This document shows positions 54,239-64,000 of a stretch of 64,000 bases of DNA, piece by piece. Where the stretch lies: assembly GCA_943735955.1 (NCBI GenBank), contig OX030965.1, forward strand, positions 1,126,201 to 1,190,200, written 5' to 3'. Position 1 is the first letter of the stretch. Every line of letters begins with the position of its first letter. Below the pieces are notes generated by a model. The model searched no databases, was not told where the DNA came from, and saw only the letters and a program-made list of their open reading frames with translations. Origin of the DNA: Piscicola geometra (lineage: Eukaryota > Annelida > Clitellata > Hirudinida > Piscicolidae). Position numbers and translations under genes: made by a program.

Positions 54239-55364
54239 TAAAATATATTTATGTGTATGTACATCATGGGATGGTTTTCCCAGTAAATAATGATTATGGA
54301 ATGGTATCTTACAACAATATAATGTAAAGTTTTAGTAACTTTTTGGTAACCATGGCTATGCTAACAACATGTCTTTTCACTCGTCGTAACTTACTATTAA
54401 TTACTTATTAACAATAACTTTTTCAAATTATTTATATGTTTTTATTTTAAATATAATTTCGCTAAGTCAAAATATTTCACAACTTTCTTTCATCCTCGTT
54501 GCTTCTAACTTGTCTACCAAATCTCGTTGATCTTAATTAAATAAACTATGACTCCATCTAGATTGCCTACTCATCATCACAACTTCTTTAAATCCGTTCT
54601 CAAATCACCACTCGAGTCTACAAAAAATTACGAAAGACATTATTCATCAACAAAATCTGGAAACCAAATTAAAACTCAAGCTCATCTAAATCTCCAAAAT
54701 CGTATATGTCGTATACTTGAAGATTTGCCATTCAAAACTGTGATTAAGTGTCTGAAAAGTATTTAATTGGTATGGAATCTACAAACTTATTTCGCAGATT
54801 CATTTCAACTCAATGCACAACTTCTCCTTCCCTTCCCGTGTTCAAATTGCTAGAATCTCTTCCTATTGCTTGCAACGTGGTATTCATTTGTTTCATCACA
54901 AGAAATTCAGTTATGTTAATAACAATGACATGAACATGTTTATTAAAAGCTTTTTTGGTCAGATCTATCCTTCCATCAAAAAATATTCAGTCTGTAATTT
55001 TTGTCATACAATATTCATCAAACTTGTTAGACATGCTCTCCATGACTTCATCTCAAGCTCTTCTGAATTTAAAATGATCAATTAATAATCTATCATTATC
55101 TTTTGAAATTAACTCTGCCTCTATCTAAAAAACTTACTCATTAAACATCTTTTATATCTAGTATCAGACGCCATTTGAAAATATTCTCCATTTTAAAATG
55201 GTTTACTTTGGAAGGTGTACTCATAATTTATGCAAATGATCTTAACGATTGACATAGACAAATTTCCAATGTTTAAATAGCTGTATGGTAATAAAACGGT
55301 GTTGCTAACAGGCAAAAGAAAATACTTTAAATTAATAAGATTTGTTTTTCATATTAGTTTAGCT
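54239..55364. other. AT-rich interval with unassigned ORF remnants
   Basis: Plus-strand frames at 54548-54766 and 54813-55085 have protein-like composition (SFPSRVQIARISSYCLQRGI, then NNNDMNMFIKSFFGQIYP), possibly one old ORF broken once near 54770. No domain is recognised. It may be a transposon remnant. Confidence 0.3.
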
Positions 55365-55406
55365 TAGAGAGTTAAGAACCACGCAGATCTTTTGACTTCT
55401 ATAATA
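55365..55406. repeat. 42-bp element shared with 16211-16252
   Basis: AACCACGCAGATCTTTTGAC with flanks matches the complement of the centre of the hairpin at 16172-16300. Here no hairpin arms surround it. Confidence 0.6.
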
Positions 55407-55455
55407 TTACTAGTAAAACATTTTGCTGATGACTTTATTGCTCTGACCAAAAAGC

Positions 55456-55752
55456 CTTCTTTATTGTTCATTTTACGATATATCTCGCCTCAGATAGTTT
55501 GCCGAAATATATACCAGATTTGACATTACTGAGTAAAATTATTATTAATTACTAAAAAAATTATTCGTAAAAGAAGTAAAGAAGCCTAATTTATTGTTCA
55601 TTTTACGATATATCTCGCCTCAGATAGTTTGCCGAAATATATATCGTTAACTATCATATAACTTTTAAAAAAAATGTAAAAAAAGAAGTAAAAGAAGCCT
55701 CAGTTATTGTTCATTTTACGATATATCTCGCCTCGGATAGTTTGCCGAAATC
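55456..55752 (+). repeat. Three spaced copies of a 50-bp motif
   Basis: TTATTGTTCATTTTACGATA followed by TATCTCGCCTCAGATAGTTT and GCCGAAAT occurs at about 55460, 55594 and 55706, with 110-135 bp spacing and less conserved spacers. The motif is much better conserved than the spacers. No TSD was seen. Confidence 0.8.
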
Positions 55753-56239
55753 TAAATTAATATGGCCGCTTTTTGTTATTGTTAGAAACCAACAATCAGC
55801 TGATTCAAGAAATAAATAAACATTGCCATCAGCTGTTTTTATATTGCTATGTCTATGCTTCCGAGTACGCACTCCATAGTATCCCTTTAAAATTGAAGCA
55901 AGCGACAAAAAGGCGAACAAAAAAAAGACACTAAAACCAATTTAAGTTTTTTTTTTCATGTTTTTTTATTATTTTTGATTAATTATTTCTATTTAATTAT
56001 TGTATAACTTGTTTCAAGTTTAAATAAATTGAAAATATTCAACAACAACTAATATTGAAAAAACGCAACTTTTCACTTTTTTCAAATCATTTTCCGGGTA
56101 GCTAAATATTTTAGGAATTATAATTTTTATATGTTACTAAGTTTCTCGTGGCAATCCTTACATTTTAAGACCATGTGCCAGTTTTTATCATGAACATATC
56201 TTTTGTTTCGATAGTATGACCCACCCTGATATGCAGACA
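55753..56239. other. AT-rich interval, nothing recognised
   Basis: Only short unsupported ORFs and poly-T tracts. Confidence 0.4.
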
Positions 56240-56247
56240 GTACAGAC

Positions 56248-57801
56248 TAGAGGTCGGACATGGACGATTTTTTATTCCCGGTCCCGTCCCGTTCCCGAAA
56301 TTGTTTTTCCCGTCCCGTTCCGTTCCCGATGGGCCATCAGAATTTTGATTCCCGTCCCGTTCCGTTCCCGCAACTCGATTCCCGGTTTTGACCCTTTCCC
56401 GAAACTTTTTGACCTGGTCTCGACTCATTCCCCAAAAAATTTGTTTATGTATTTATTTTTGCTGCCGTTTTCACAGATCCCAAACTTGCTCGTCCTAACA
56501 TTTCTCAACATTTATTATTTGAAATTCAGAAAATATTTCTTTTAAAAATACAAAACCCGATTTAAATATCAAATATATATTGAAATGAAAGTATTGAGGT
56601 TAGTCATTGTTTTTAAGTCATTCAATCAAGTCTTTATTGCTTTTCACACGGGTTAAACCGTCAAAAGTTTTAGCTTTCAAATTAGGTGATCTTGGGTCTG
56701 AAATTTCAACATGTTTAAAAATTCTGTTCACATGGAATAGAACTTGCAGGTATACTAAAAAAAAGTTGGCTTCTTCTAGTTGTATTGGAAAGTATTTCAT
56801 TATACTCCAATAAATTAAACATCTTTATAATCTTCAATTTTGGTGGGACGTAATTGTTAATATTTGTACAATTCATCCTCTTCTGAATTTATTCCCTCGT
56901 ATATTATTATTAATTCCACAATAATGTTAGAAATATGTTTTTGACAACATTCTTATTCTCCACAACTTCACAAATAAAATCATTCGTATAATTTGATAGT
57001 ATAAAAATTGTATTATAATTTTTACATTATAAAAAATAAGATAATAGGTCTAAATAACCATCATTTGTTTTTTTTCTCAACGGCACTGCAGCTTGATCTG
57101 GCTGTAAAAAATAGAATTAAATATTTTCTAATGAAAGTCTTTGTATTTATTTCTTTTCTATCCCAAACTCTTTTAAATTATTCTTTTAAACTGGGGGATG
57201 CAACAGACATGCTGCCATATGAATAAGATCAATGGGCATCTTTTCTTTTGTTGAAATGATCAACTGAGCAATCAACTAGAAATTAATAATTCCAATTCGA
57301 AGTATGAATTTATAAAATAAAATAATATAACTGACCAGTTTGATTTCATCTGACAAGTTTTCATCATCACCAATTTGTTCTAATCTTTATAATATTTGGA
57401 CTCGCCATAACAACCTCAAATGTAATGTTAGAGATTTTGACATTGACATCGCAATGGTGGCTTCGTTATACATTTCTATTGCATTTAATACCTATTTTAA
57501 TTACTTAACTACGGAGTATCGATGAAATAGAGATTTCCATACTTTGCTGAAGTATAATTATCAAAGAATCCAATCCCAATAAATTGTATTCCCGTTTTTC
57601 CCATTACCGATTTAAAAGTTGATTCCCATTCCCGTTTCTTCTCGTTCCCGATTTGAATAATGATTGCCGTTTCCGTCCCGAAAACCTATTTCCGGTTCCC
57701 GACTTTTCCCGTCCCGAAATTAATTTTCATTCCCGTTCCCGCGGGAGTCCCGCAGGTACATGCGGGTACCCGGTCGAATCGGGTACCCGGTCCGACCTCT
57801 A
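56248..57801 (-). mobile_element. hAT family 6, copy 2
   Basis: The ends are TAGAGGTCGGACATGGACGA and the complement TCCGACCTCTA. The flanks GTACAGAC (56240-56247) and GTACAGTT (57802-57809) match at 6 of 8 bases. The dimerisation-domain remnant (PNLKAKTFDGLTRVKSNKDL) is on the minus strand at 56618-56800. It lacks the SINE present in copy 1. It lies at the left border of hAT family 1 copy 3. Confidence 0.85.
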
Positions 57802-57899
57802 GTACAGTTTATTGGTTTAATCAGCCCACAAGACACGATCAGAAAAACATTATCTGCTGTAGTAAAAGATGTTCTGATCAGAATTTGGCTACCCATAGA

Positions 57900-58882
57900 A
57901 AAACTAAGAACTCAGACTTATGACGGCGCTGCTAACATGAACGGCCGATATAATGGTTGTCAGGCTATTATCAGCAGTGAGCATCCACTTGCATTGTTTT
58001 TCCACTTTCTGCATACTGTGCAAATCTTGTTGCCCAGCACACAGCTGCCCTTTGTGAGCAATTCACTTCAGTTTGTCCAAGAGTTAGGTGCTTTTTACCA
58101 TTGTTCAGGGAAGGTCAAAAAGCAGTTTAGTGATGCTTTAGTGTCTCTTATAATTGACTTTCCTGATGAGCCACTGAATAAAAAGTAGGGTATAAAACTT
58201 CTTTGTCCTACAAGATTGTTAACCAGAGTTTCTACAGTGTCTTCTGTGCTTGAACCTTATGAAGTGGTACTTGTTAGGTTGGAATAATTTGCTTCCATTG
58301 TTACTGCTGATGAAACAGTTGTAAAGGCTCAAAGCTTTTTTTCAACAGGGCACTACTGCACTGGCCCTCAAGGAAGTTGTTTTGGTGTTTTCACTTCTGG
58401 AACAGTTAAACAAGTCGTTGCAATTAGCAAGCGCCAAGGTCAGTGGAATGATTGCAGCGACTGTTTCAGTTTTGCAAAAACTGCGTCGTCTACGATCAGA
58501 TGAACAGTTTGATTCCATTTTTAGAGATGTCAACAGTATAGTTTTGGCATATGATCTCGCGCCGATTGCTGTACTTCAGGTGCGAAAGCCGCCACAAAAG
58601 TATTGTGGGGTTAGCCCAGCTTATGTAGCAACAACACCAGAGAAACATAATCGAGCAGCAAATTACGCTGTCATAGACATTGCAATCATGCAACTCACAG
58701 AAAGGTTCAATCGAGATTCTCCTGGTTTGCGTTCATACTTGCAGCTGGAGACAATGTTGCTCACTGGTGAAGTGAATCATGATATTTGCAAGCAGTATCG
58801 TGGGTTAAATGAAACTGGTCTTTGTTCACAGTTAACTATTTTTAAAGACCAAAATGAACCTCAGCACAAACGCAAAAAGTAA
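57900..58882 (+). pseudogene. ZMYM1-like hAT transposase fragment (copy 3)
   Basis: It carries YDGAANMNGRYNGCQAI, VSNSLQFVQELGAFYH, then a stop and shift, then LRRLRSDEQFDSIF and ERFNRDSPGLRSYLQLETML. After the LTR insertion the dimerisation block resumes at about 61200 (VCPITS...AERSF-like, with the 70-bp duplication). It is broken by stops at about 58187 and 58287 and is not functional. Confidence 0.82.
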
Positions 58883-58925
58883 TGCAAGCTATGATCACGG
58901 AAGTCAGAAATCTGTTTCTTTAGGT

Positions 58926-59053
58926 TGTAGCGGCTACATTGTGTACGATATGTACACACAACCACTCCTAGGCGACCTTTGTCCCTCGCACCCTATATAA
59001 GTTATCGTGTAAATAAACTCTCTCTCGTGTTTCCTGAACTCTTAGTCGTAACA
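58926..59053 (+). repeat. 5' LTR
   Basis: 128 bp. It has a CCTATATAA TATA-like box and AATAAA close together near its 3' part, followed by CTCTCTCGTG and a CGTAACA end. The promoter and poly(A) signal are both inside this very short LTR. Confidence 0.92.
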
Positions 59054-59073
59054 ATTGGTGACCCCGAACAGAA
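59054..59073 (+). promoter_or_regulatory. Primer-binding site
   Basis: ATTGGTGACCCCGAACAGAA directly follows the 5' LTR. The TGG start is as expected for pairing with a tRNA CCA end; the tRNA was not identified. Confidence 0.75.
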
Positions 59074-59214
59074 GCCCGACTAAAGCACGTTGTGGAAGAT
59101 ATTTTCTTTAAAGTTACGTCAGAGGAGTAGACGAGGGCAGAGCCGACGCCGCAAGTAAGCTCACTTAGCTTACCCGTTTTTTTCACAGCCAACCCAAGAC
59201 TCTGGTTCTGCCAC

Positions 59215-60948
59215 GTGGAAGCAATTTTCCACACGCGCAAAGTGACAGCTGGCCTGACAAAGTACTCATATGTGGTGGAACACATACCTTTCCATGTCGC
59301 CGAACAGGTTCAAGACCTACTCGTGGAGGTGCCGTCGTCGTCGCCATACGAGACGCTGAAAAAGGCAATTCTTTGCAGGTGCTGCCAGTCTGAGGCAAGC
59401 ATACTGAGAGAGTTGTTCGGCGACATGCAACCAGACGGCAGACATCCTTCCCAGCTGCTTCGCCACATGAAGTCACTGCTGGGTAGCAACAAAATGGACG
59501 AAGCCATCTTGAAGCAGTTATGGTTCGACAAAATGCCCACTCAGATTAAACCAATCCTGGCGGCTTCAATGAACATCCCACTGGCAGAACTGGCGTTACA
59601 AGCAGACAGGATGGTGGAACTTCAACAAACCACCATCACACAAGTCTCAACGCCAACTCCACAAGCTTCAGCTCAAACCATGCCGGAGATACATACGTGG
59701 CTTCAACAAATCACCACAAGTATGGCCACTTTAGCTGCTAACCAAAATCAACCACGAGGAAGAATTTGTTCAAACAGTCGACACAATTCACCTCGTTCCA
59801 GAAGCCCGAACACCACATCAGGCATGTGCTGGTATCACCAGACTTTTGGGAAACAGGCACGAAAATGCACACCACCATGCAATTTTACTCATTTGCAGGG
59901 CCAGACAGTAGGAGCGACATCTGTCCACGGCCAACAAAACAAGAGTCGTCTATTATTCATAAGAGACGCATGCAACAACCTCACGTTCCTAATCGACACT
60001 GGTGCAGAAGTAAGCGTCAGTCCTCCACCAGCCAATCATTCTCTCACCCCATTATCGTTCACGCTTCATGCAGCCAACAACTCCATCATCAAAACGTATG
60101 GACAGAAATCCTTGACGGTCAACCTCGGTTTACGCAGGCAATTTCCTTGGGTTTTTCGCGTAGCCGACGTCAAGAAACCCATCATCGGAGCGGATTTTCT
60201 GTCTGATTTCAGTCTGGGAGTGGACATGTCTCGCCAACGCCTGGTGGACAACGTGTCAGAGGCAAGCATCGACGATCCTTCGTTCTTCTTCGAGAAGAAC
60301 GAAGGATTCGAAGAAGTGACGTCACGTCGCCCCATGAAAATCAAAATTAAAGCGGCGCAACACAAAGAAGGCGTCAAGAAGAGCCAACTGAAGCAAGCGA
60401 TAAAAAAAAGCGCGGGAATTTCTTCCCAGAATCATCATCATCACCACCAGGTTTCTGTCGTGGCAGCAACGTCGTCGGCTCCAGCTGTTGTAAAGTCGAA
60501 GACGAAAAAGAAGGCGCTACCTAAGTCTGAGCAGACAGCCGTTGTGTCAGACAAGCTGACAAGATTCAACAAAACAAGCATTTCCGCCTCAAACCTCACC
60601 AGCCAATCTGCTCATCATTATCATCACCACCCAACTGAGAATGCATTCATGCATGCATCATCCATCAATGCACCAGGAAACAACAAGTCTTCTACAGACT
60701 TTTCCATAGCCAATACGTCAGACTTCTCAGATGTAAAAGCATTCATGTACAACTTCACTGTTGGTGAGTGGAGCAACAAAGATGGCATCGACCACTACAA
60801 CAACAACAATAACAACAACCTCACTCTCAATCCGCCAACAACAACAACGACTACCAGCTTATCCAATACTCAACAGCCACCTCCAATCCACACAAGGTCC
60901 GGCAGAAGGGTGCACTGGCAAAAAAATTTGGCAGATGACGCAACGTGA
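59215..60948 (+). CDS. Gag-protease polyprotein fused to non-pol sequence (577 aa)
   Basis: Residues 1-150 are a gag capsid-like helical region (RCCQSEASILRELFGDM, DEAILKQLWFDKMPTQIK, MNIPLAELALQADRM). At about 207-222 there is a degenerate zinc knuckle (CWYHQTFGKQARKCTPPC). At about 260-267 is the aspartic protease LIDTGAEVSV, with IIGADFL near 325 (flap-end motif). From about residue 350 to 555 the sequence is basic, Ser/His/Asn-rich and unlike any pol domain. The last 20 residues (HTRSGRRVHWQK) match the typical C-terminal end of gypsy-like pol. The first Met is internal to the frame, which opens upstream from about 59100. Confidence 0.85.
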   Translation: MEAIFHTRKVTAGLTKYSYVVEHIPFHVAEQVQDLLVEVPSSSPYETLKKAILCRCCQSEASILRELFGDMQPDGRHPSQLLRHMKSLLGSNKMDEAILKQLWFDKMPTQIKPILAASMNIPLAELALQADRMVELQQTTITQVSTPTPQASAQTMPEIHTWLQQITTSMATLAANQNQPRGRICSNSRHNSPRSRSPNTTSGMCWYHQTFGKQARKCTPPCNFTHLQGQTVGATSVHGQQNKSRLLFIRDACNNLTFLIDTGAEVSVSPPPANHSLTPLSFTLHAANNSIIKTYGQKSLTVNLGLRRQFPWVFRVADVKKPIIGADFLSDFSLGVDMSRQRLVDNVSEASIDDPSFFFEKNEGFEEVTSRRPMKIKIKAAQHKEGVKKSQLKQAIKKSAGISSQNHHHHHQVSVVAATSSAPAVVKSKTKKKALPKSEQTAVVSDKLTRFNKTSISASNLTSQSAHHYHHHPTENAFMHASSINAPGNNKSSTDFSIANTSDFSDVKAFMYNFTVGEWSNKDGIDHYNNNNNNNLTLNPPTTTTTTSLSNTQQPPPIHTRSGRRVHWQKNLADDAT

Positions 60949-61043
60949 CTACTGCAACAACAACTATTGCACCAACAAAATTCACAACTTGACAATATTT
61001 TGTTTGCTTCTTCGTTCGCCAGTACTCTCTGGTGGGGGAGTAT

Positions 61044-61175
61044 TGTAGCGGCCACATTGTGTACGATATGTACACACAACCACTCCTAGGCGACCTTTGT
61101 CCCTCGCACCCTATATAAAGAAGTTATCGTGTAAATAAACTCTCTGTCGTGTTTCCTGAACTCTTAGTCGTAACA
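61044..61175 (+). repeat. 3' LTR
   Basis: 132 bp, matching the 5' LTR except for a 4-bp insertion (AGAA after CTATATAA) and two substitutions. Confidence 0.92.
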
Positions 61176-62029
61176 AGGTTGAAAGATTGATCAGGCTGAT
61201 GCTCGTGTGTCCAATAACGTCATGCACTGCAGAAAGTTTTTTTAATGTCTTTTAAAGTCTTAAGACTTGGTTGTGTGTCCAATAACGTCATTTACTGCAG
61301 AAAGATCATTTAGTGCTTTGCGACGTCTTAAGACTTGGTTTCGTGCACCTATGACACAGCCTCGCTTGAATTCACTGGCCGTTTGGTCTTGCACATCAGG
61401 ATACACTTGACAGTCTGGATTTAAAAAGACTAGCAGAAGAATTTGCTAGTCAGTCAAACATACGAAGGGATCTTTTTGGAAATTGGAGTAAACGAGCTGT
61501 GGGGAAAGAGCAGGAGAACGGCAGAGGGTATTTTATGTTATCTAAGTATACACTGTAAGTATAAAAAAAATTTCCAATGTATATTTGTTTATAAATTTGG
61601 CAAATTTAAATCTATTTGTAATTTTTTTAACTATTTGACCCAGAAATGAATGGAAAACAAGATGTTACAAAATTTATTTGATGGGATGATGGCTAGTTTT
61701 AATTGAATTTATATAAAAAACAAATAATAAAAGGTACTAAAATCGCTATTGTTTTTCTTAAAATCGCTCATAGTGGCAATAGAAAAGTTTATTTATTGAG
61801 TATACAACTTTTTTTTAAATGTTTGGTGATACAAATATTAGTAGTTGATACAAAAATAATTTACACTACAGCAAACAATATTAAATAGCATCGCTTGTAC
61901 TGTATTGGTCGATACCGGTTCTTTGATTTCAACCCTGGAGAGGACCTTCCAAGATTTTCCGCAGATCACTGCCCCTGGTCTAACTATATCAACTTTAACA
62001 TGATACTTTTTTGAAAATATGAGTTTATT

Positions 62030-63110
62030 AACCTCAAACATGAACACTCAAAAATTTCATCTTGAGCAACTGGGTTCCCAAGATGGAATGCTTAGTTGCC
62101 TAGGATGAAATCATATTGTATGTCACAAAAATTGTAATTCAAACAATATACTTTTTATCAGACTATCTTATTTATCTAAAGAAATACTTTTTTCCGCTCA
62201 CTCAACACTGATCATTCAAAAATTCTTTATTTATTCCGGAACATGTAGTCTTTCAGTTCATTCTCAAAAGCTTTATTAAATAACTTTAAAAACGCTCTAA
62301 ATTTTTTAAAGAATTTTTAGAATTACATTTTTAAAGTTAACTTTTTGGAATAACATAATTTAAACTCGCTTTATTCAAAGAATTTTTTTATTTCGCACTT
62401 ATCTTTTAGCTTCAACTATTGCAAACCTTTTTACAGTCTATTGAGACAAAAGAGACGAAAGTTTACATCTATTCAAATGTGAGATTTAGTTATAAATAAA
62501 ACATACTTTTGCCATAGCTAATGAATACTAACAGTTTTTTTATTTAATAAAAAAGTAAATAATTGGTTTGTATTAATTTTCAATATTCTTTTTAGAATAT
62601 AAACTTTAAATAGTCTATTATACTGTCTATAGTCTATATAGATTCATCATTTTCCGAGATGGGCGAATGCCAGAGACAGATTTATCAATGTCGACAATCT
62701 CTTCTTACATTTTATCTTATGCAACTATTTATGTTTCATCTTAGGCAACTATGACCATGCTACACAACCATGGTTACAACAGGCTAATCCCTAAATTATT
62801 AATTATACTACTTGCACATAATGAAAATGTAGTGCATCATCTAATTAATAGGATAAAAATAAAAATTATACTTCTTCGGATGTGAGGAAAAAAACAGCAA
62901 AACGTTATCTCCCAACTTTTTAACTATTCTTTTGGAAATCAGTTTTTTAATTATTATAATTGAACGAAACAGCTTTCAGAAACGAAACCAAAATACAAAT
63001 GTGCTTAAAAGACGGATGCATGAATAGAAAATTAAAGATATTTTTATATACATCGAATAGCTGTAAATAAGCTCGTTCTATCTTAGGAACCGTTAATCTT
63101 GAGCAACTTC
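62030..63110 (-). mobile_element. Family 7 TIR element, copy B (inverted)
   Basis: It is the reverse complement of about 45110-46170 throughout, e.g. AACCATGGTTACAACAGGCT and ATGTTTCATCTTAGGCAACT. It lacks the SINE of copy A, giving its empty site. Ends are near ATCTTGAGCAACT on both sides. No ORF. Confidence 0.72.
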
Positions 63111-64000
63111 CCTTATGTGCCTAATGGCTTGTCTTGCCCCCTTTATGACTTTAGTTGATTAATCTATACTGCATCCCAAGCGAACATTATATAGCTTTAT
63201 CACTGCTGAAGGGCATATGCATATAATTGAACTAAAAGTGTGGCTTTTCTGCTACAAATCTTGAGGTATTTTTTCAAAGTTAAATCGACTTTCTTTAAAA
63301 CCTACTGATAGCTTTAATTGTTCATAACAGCTATTTGAATTTCAGGATATAGCTTATTATAGACAATATTATATAAATTACGCGCATTTCTTTTGCATCT
63401 AATGAACACTCTTTGAAGGTATTTTCATTCACATAAAAGTCATTAAAACACGAGTACCGTAAATAAACAAGCACAAACAAGACCCTGTCAACGAAATCCT
63501 AAAAAGAAGTAGGCAATACAGAGTTGTCAAATATAGTTGCCATTGTCAGCTAACAGAAATTTATATGTTCAAAATTTATTTTCTAAAAGCGCTTATTCCA
63601 CGTAATCTGCAAGAAAGTGATGACTGCATTTTGAAACAAGTGCTTAAACTATTTTAACACAGGGCATCACAAGGAAGGTGCGATGGTTTAACTTGTTATT
63701 AACAACTTGATCTTCTTCTACTAAGATGGCTATTATATAATAAGTATGCCTCAAATAAATTTAAAGCGTTGTATTGGTAAATCACTCAAAAAACTTAGAA
63801 TATTGATGCGAAGTGAGTCTAGTTCCATTTCTAATCTTCTGAGCATCATTTCCAGTGAAGATAAAGATTAACAACTAATTTCAAGAAAAAAATATGAAAA
63901 AATTAATAATGCAAAATCGATATTAAAATATACAGATATTAAAGACCATATAAATGTGTTAAAAAACGATGATAAGTTACTTTAATGAAATTTAGTGTAA
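63111..64000. other. Unassigned interval to window end
   Basis: AT-rich; no gene, RNA or repeat recognised. Short frames near 63745-63985 have some protein-like composition but no recognisable family. Confidence 0.35.

Larger units (their letters stand above)
58926..61175 (+). mobile_element. LTR retrotransposon, 2.25 kb, gag-protease only, exact TSD
   Basis: The two LTRs (58926-59053 and 61044-61175) both start TGTAGCGG and end GTAACA. They differ by two substitutions and a 4-bp insertion, so it is young. The 4-bp TSD AGGT lies at 58922-58925 and 61176-61179. Primer site and polypurine tract (GGTGGGGGAGTAT, 61031-61043) are present. The uninterrupted site is preserved in hAT family 1 copy 1 at about 4553-4563. 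Gypsy-like; no RT, RNase H or integrase. Confidence 0.93.
57802..61977 (+). mobile_element. hAT family 1, copy 3, split by an LTR retrotransposon
   Basis: It starts mid-element at GTTTATTGGTTTAATCAGCC (5' part lost) and ends with GATCACTGCCCCTG. The LTR element at 58926-61175 interrupts it. A 70-bp piece around AATAACGTCAT...ACTGCAGAAAG is tandemly duplicated at 61205-61310. It is about 85-90% like copy 1 by eye. Confidence 0.88.

Noticed and set aside
60066..60377. Minus-strand ORFs inside the gag-protease gene
   Set aside because: Shadow frames of the 577-codon plus-strand ORF.

Overview
This is an AT-rich metazoan (probably invertebrate) nuclear window using the standard genetic code. Genes with many short exons and GT-AG introns are buried in several generations of nested transposable elements. 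The species cannot be named from the sequence. The repeat load is DNA transposons of the hAT superfamily (six families by end sequence), LINEs of a CR1/L2/Jockey-like type with microsatellite tails, two tRNA-derived SINE families, LTR retrotransposons, and several minisatellites.

Host genes. (1) A complete eight-exon HDHD2-like HAD phosphatase lies on the minus strand (12418 to 6802); all splice phases close to a 253-residue protein. Its intron 6 is filled by a 2.7 kb minisatellite with a 746-bp higher-order period. (2) SNF8/VPS22 (ESCRT-II) lies on the plus strand (40034 to 49297). Eight exons are recognised, but the exon for the helix before the last winged-helix segment was not found, and the flanking exons join in frame without it. 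(3) An unidentified minus-strand gene has five phase-compatible exons (36707 to 32471), followed by two more joined exons with a membrane segment (31346 to 30873). (4) A single orphan exon of a cyclin-dependent kinase (PSTTIRE helix) sits at 28584-28664 between two copies of the same hAT family.

Mobile layout. 1-6744: four hAT elements nested or abutting, ending 58 bp past the HDHD2 stop codon. 12.7-16.2 kb: a LINE split by a hAT that itself carries a SINE. 16.2-20.9 kb: small hairpin repeats and hAT fragments. 20903-25183: a long-inverted-repeat element with an 8-bp duplication, carrying a minisatellite, a host-like ORF and a LINE fragment. 25197-30171: a composite hAT with one 8-bp duplication around two hAT copies plus the CDK exon. 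37.9-39.7 kb: a hAT split by a LINE. 40-49 kb: SNF8 with a LINE, SINEs and a hAT in its introns. 49.5-53 kb: LTR remnant, then a hAT split by a LINE and a SINE. 56.2-62 kb: a hAT, then another hAT copy split by a 2.25 kb LTR retrotransposon whose gag-protease ORF runs into non-pol sequence. 62-63.1 kb: an inverted copy of a repeat also present in SNF8 intron 7.

Many boundaries were fixed by reading terminal inverted repeats and target-site duplications (TSDs) directly: nine are exact and two more match at 6 of 8 positions. The most notable objects are the composite hAT with the CDK exon, the gag-protease element with unrelated coding sequence replacing reverse transcriptase and integrase, the long-inverted-repeat carrier element, and a SINE that shares its 3' end with a LINE family in the same window.
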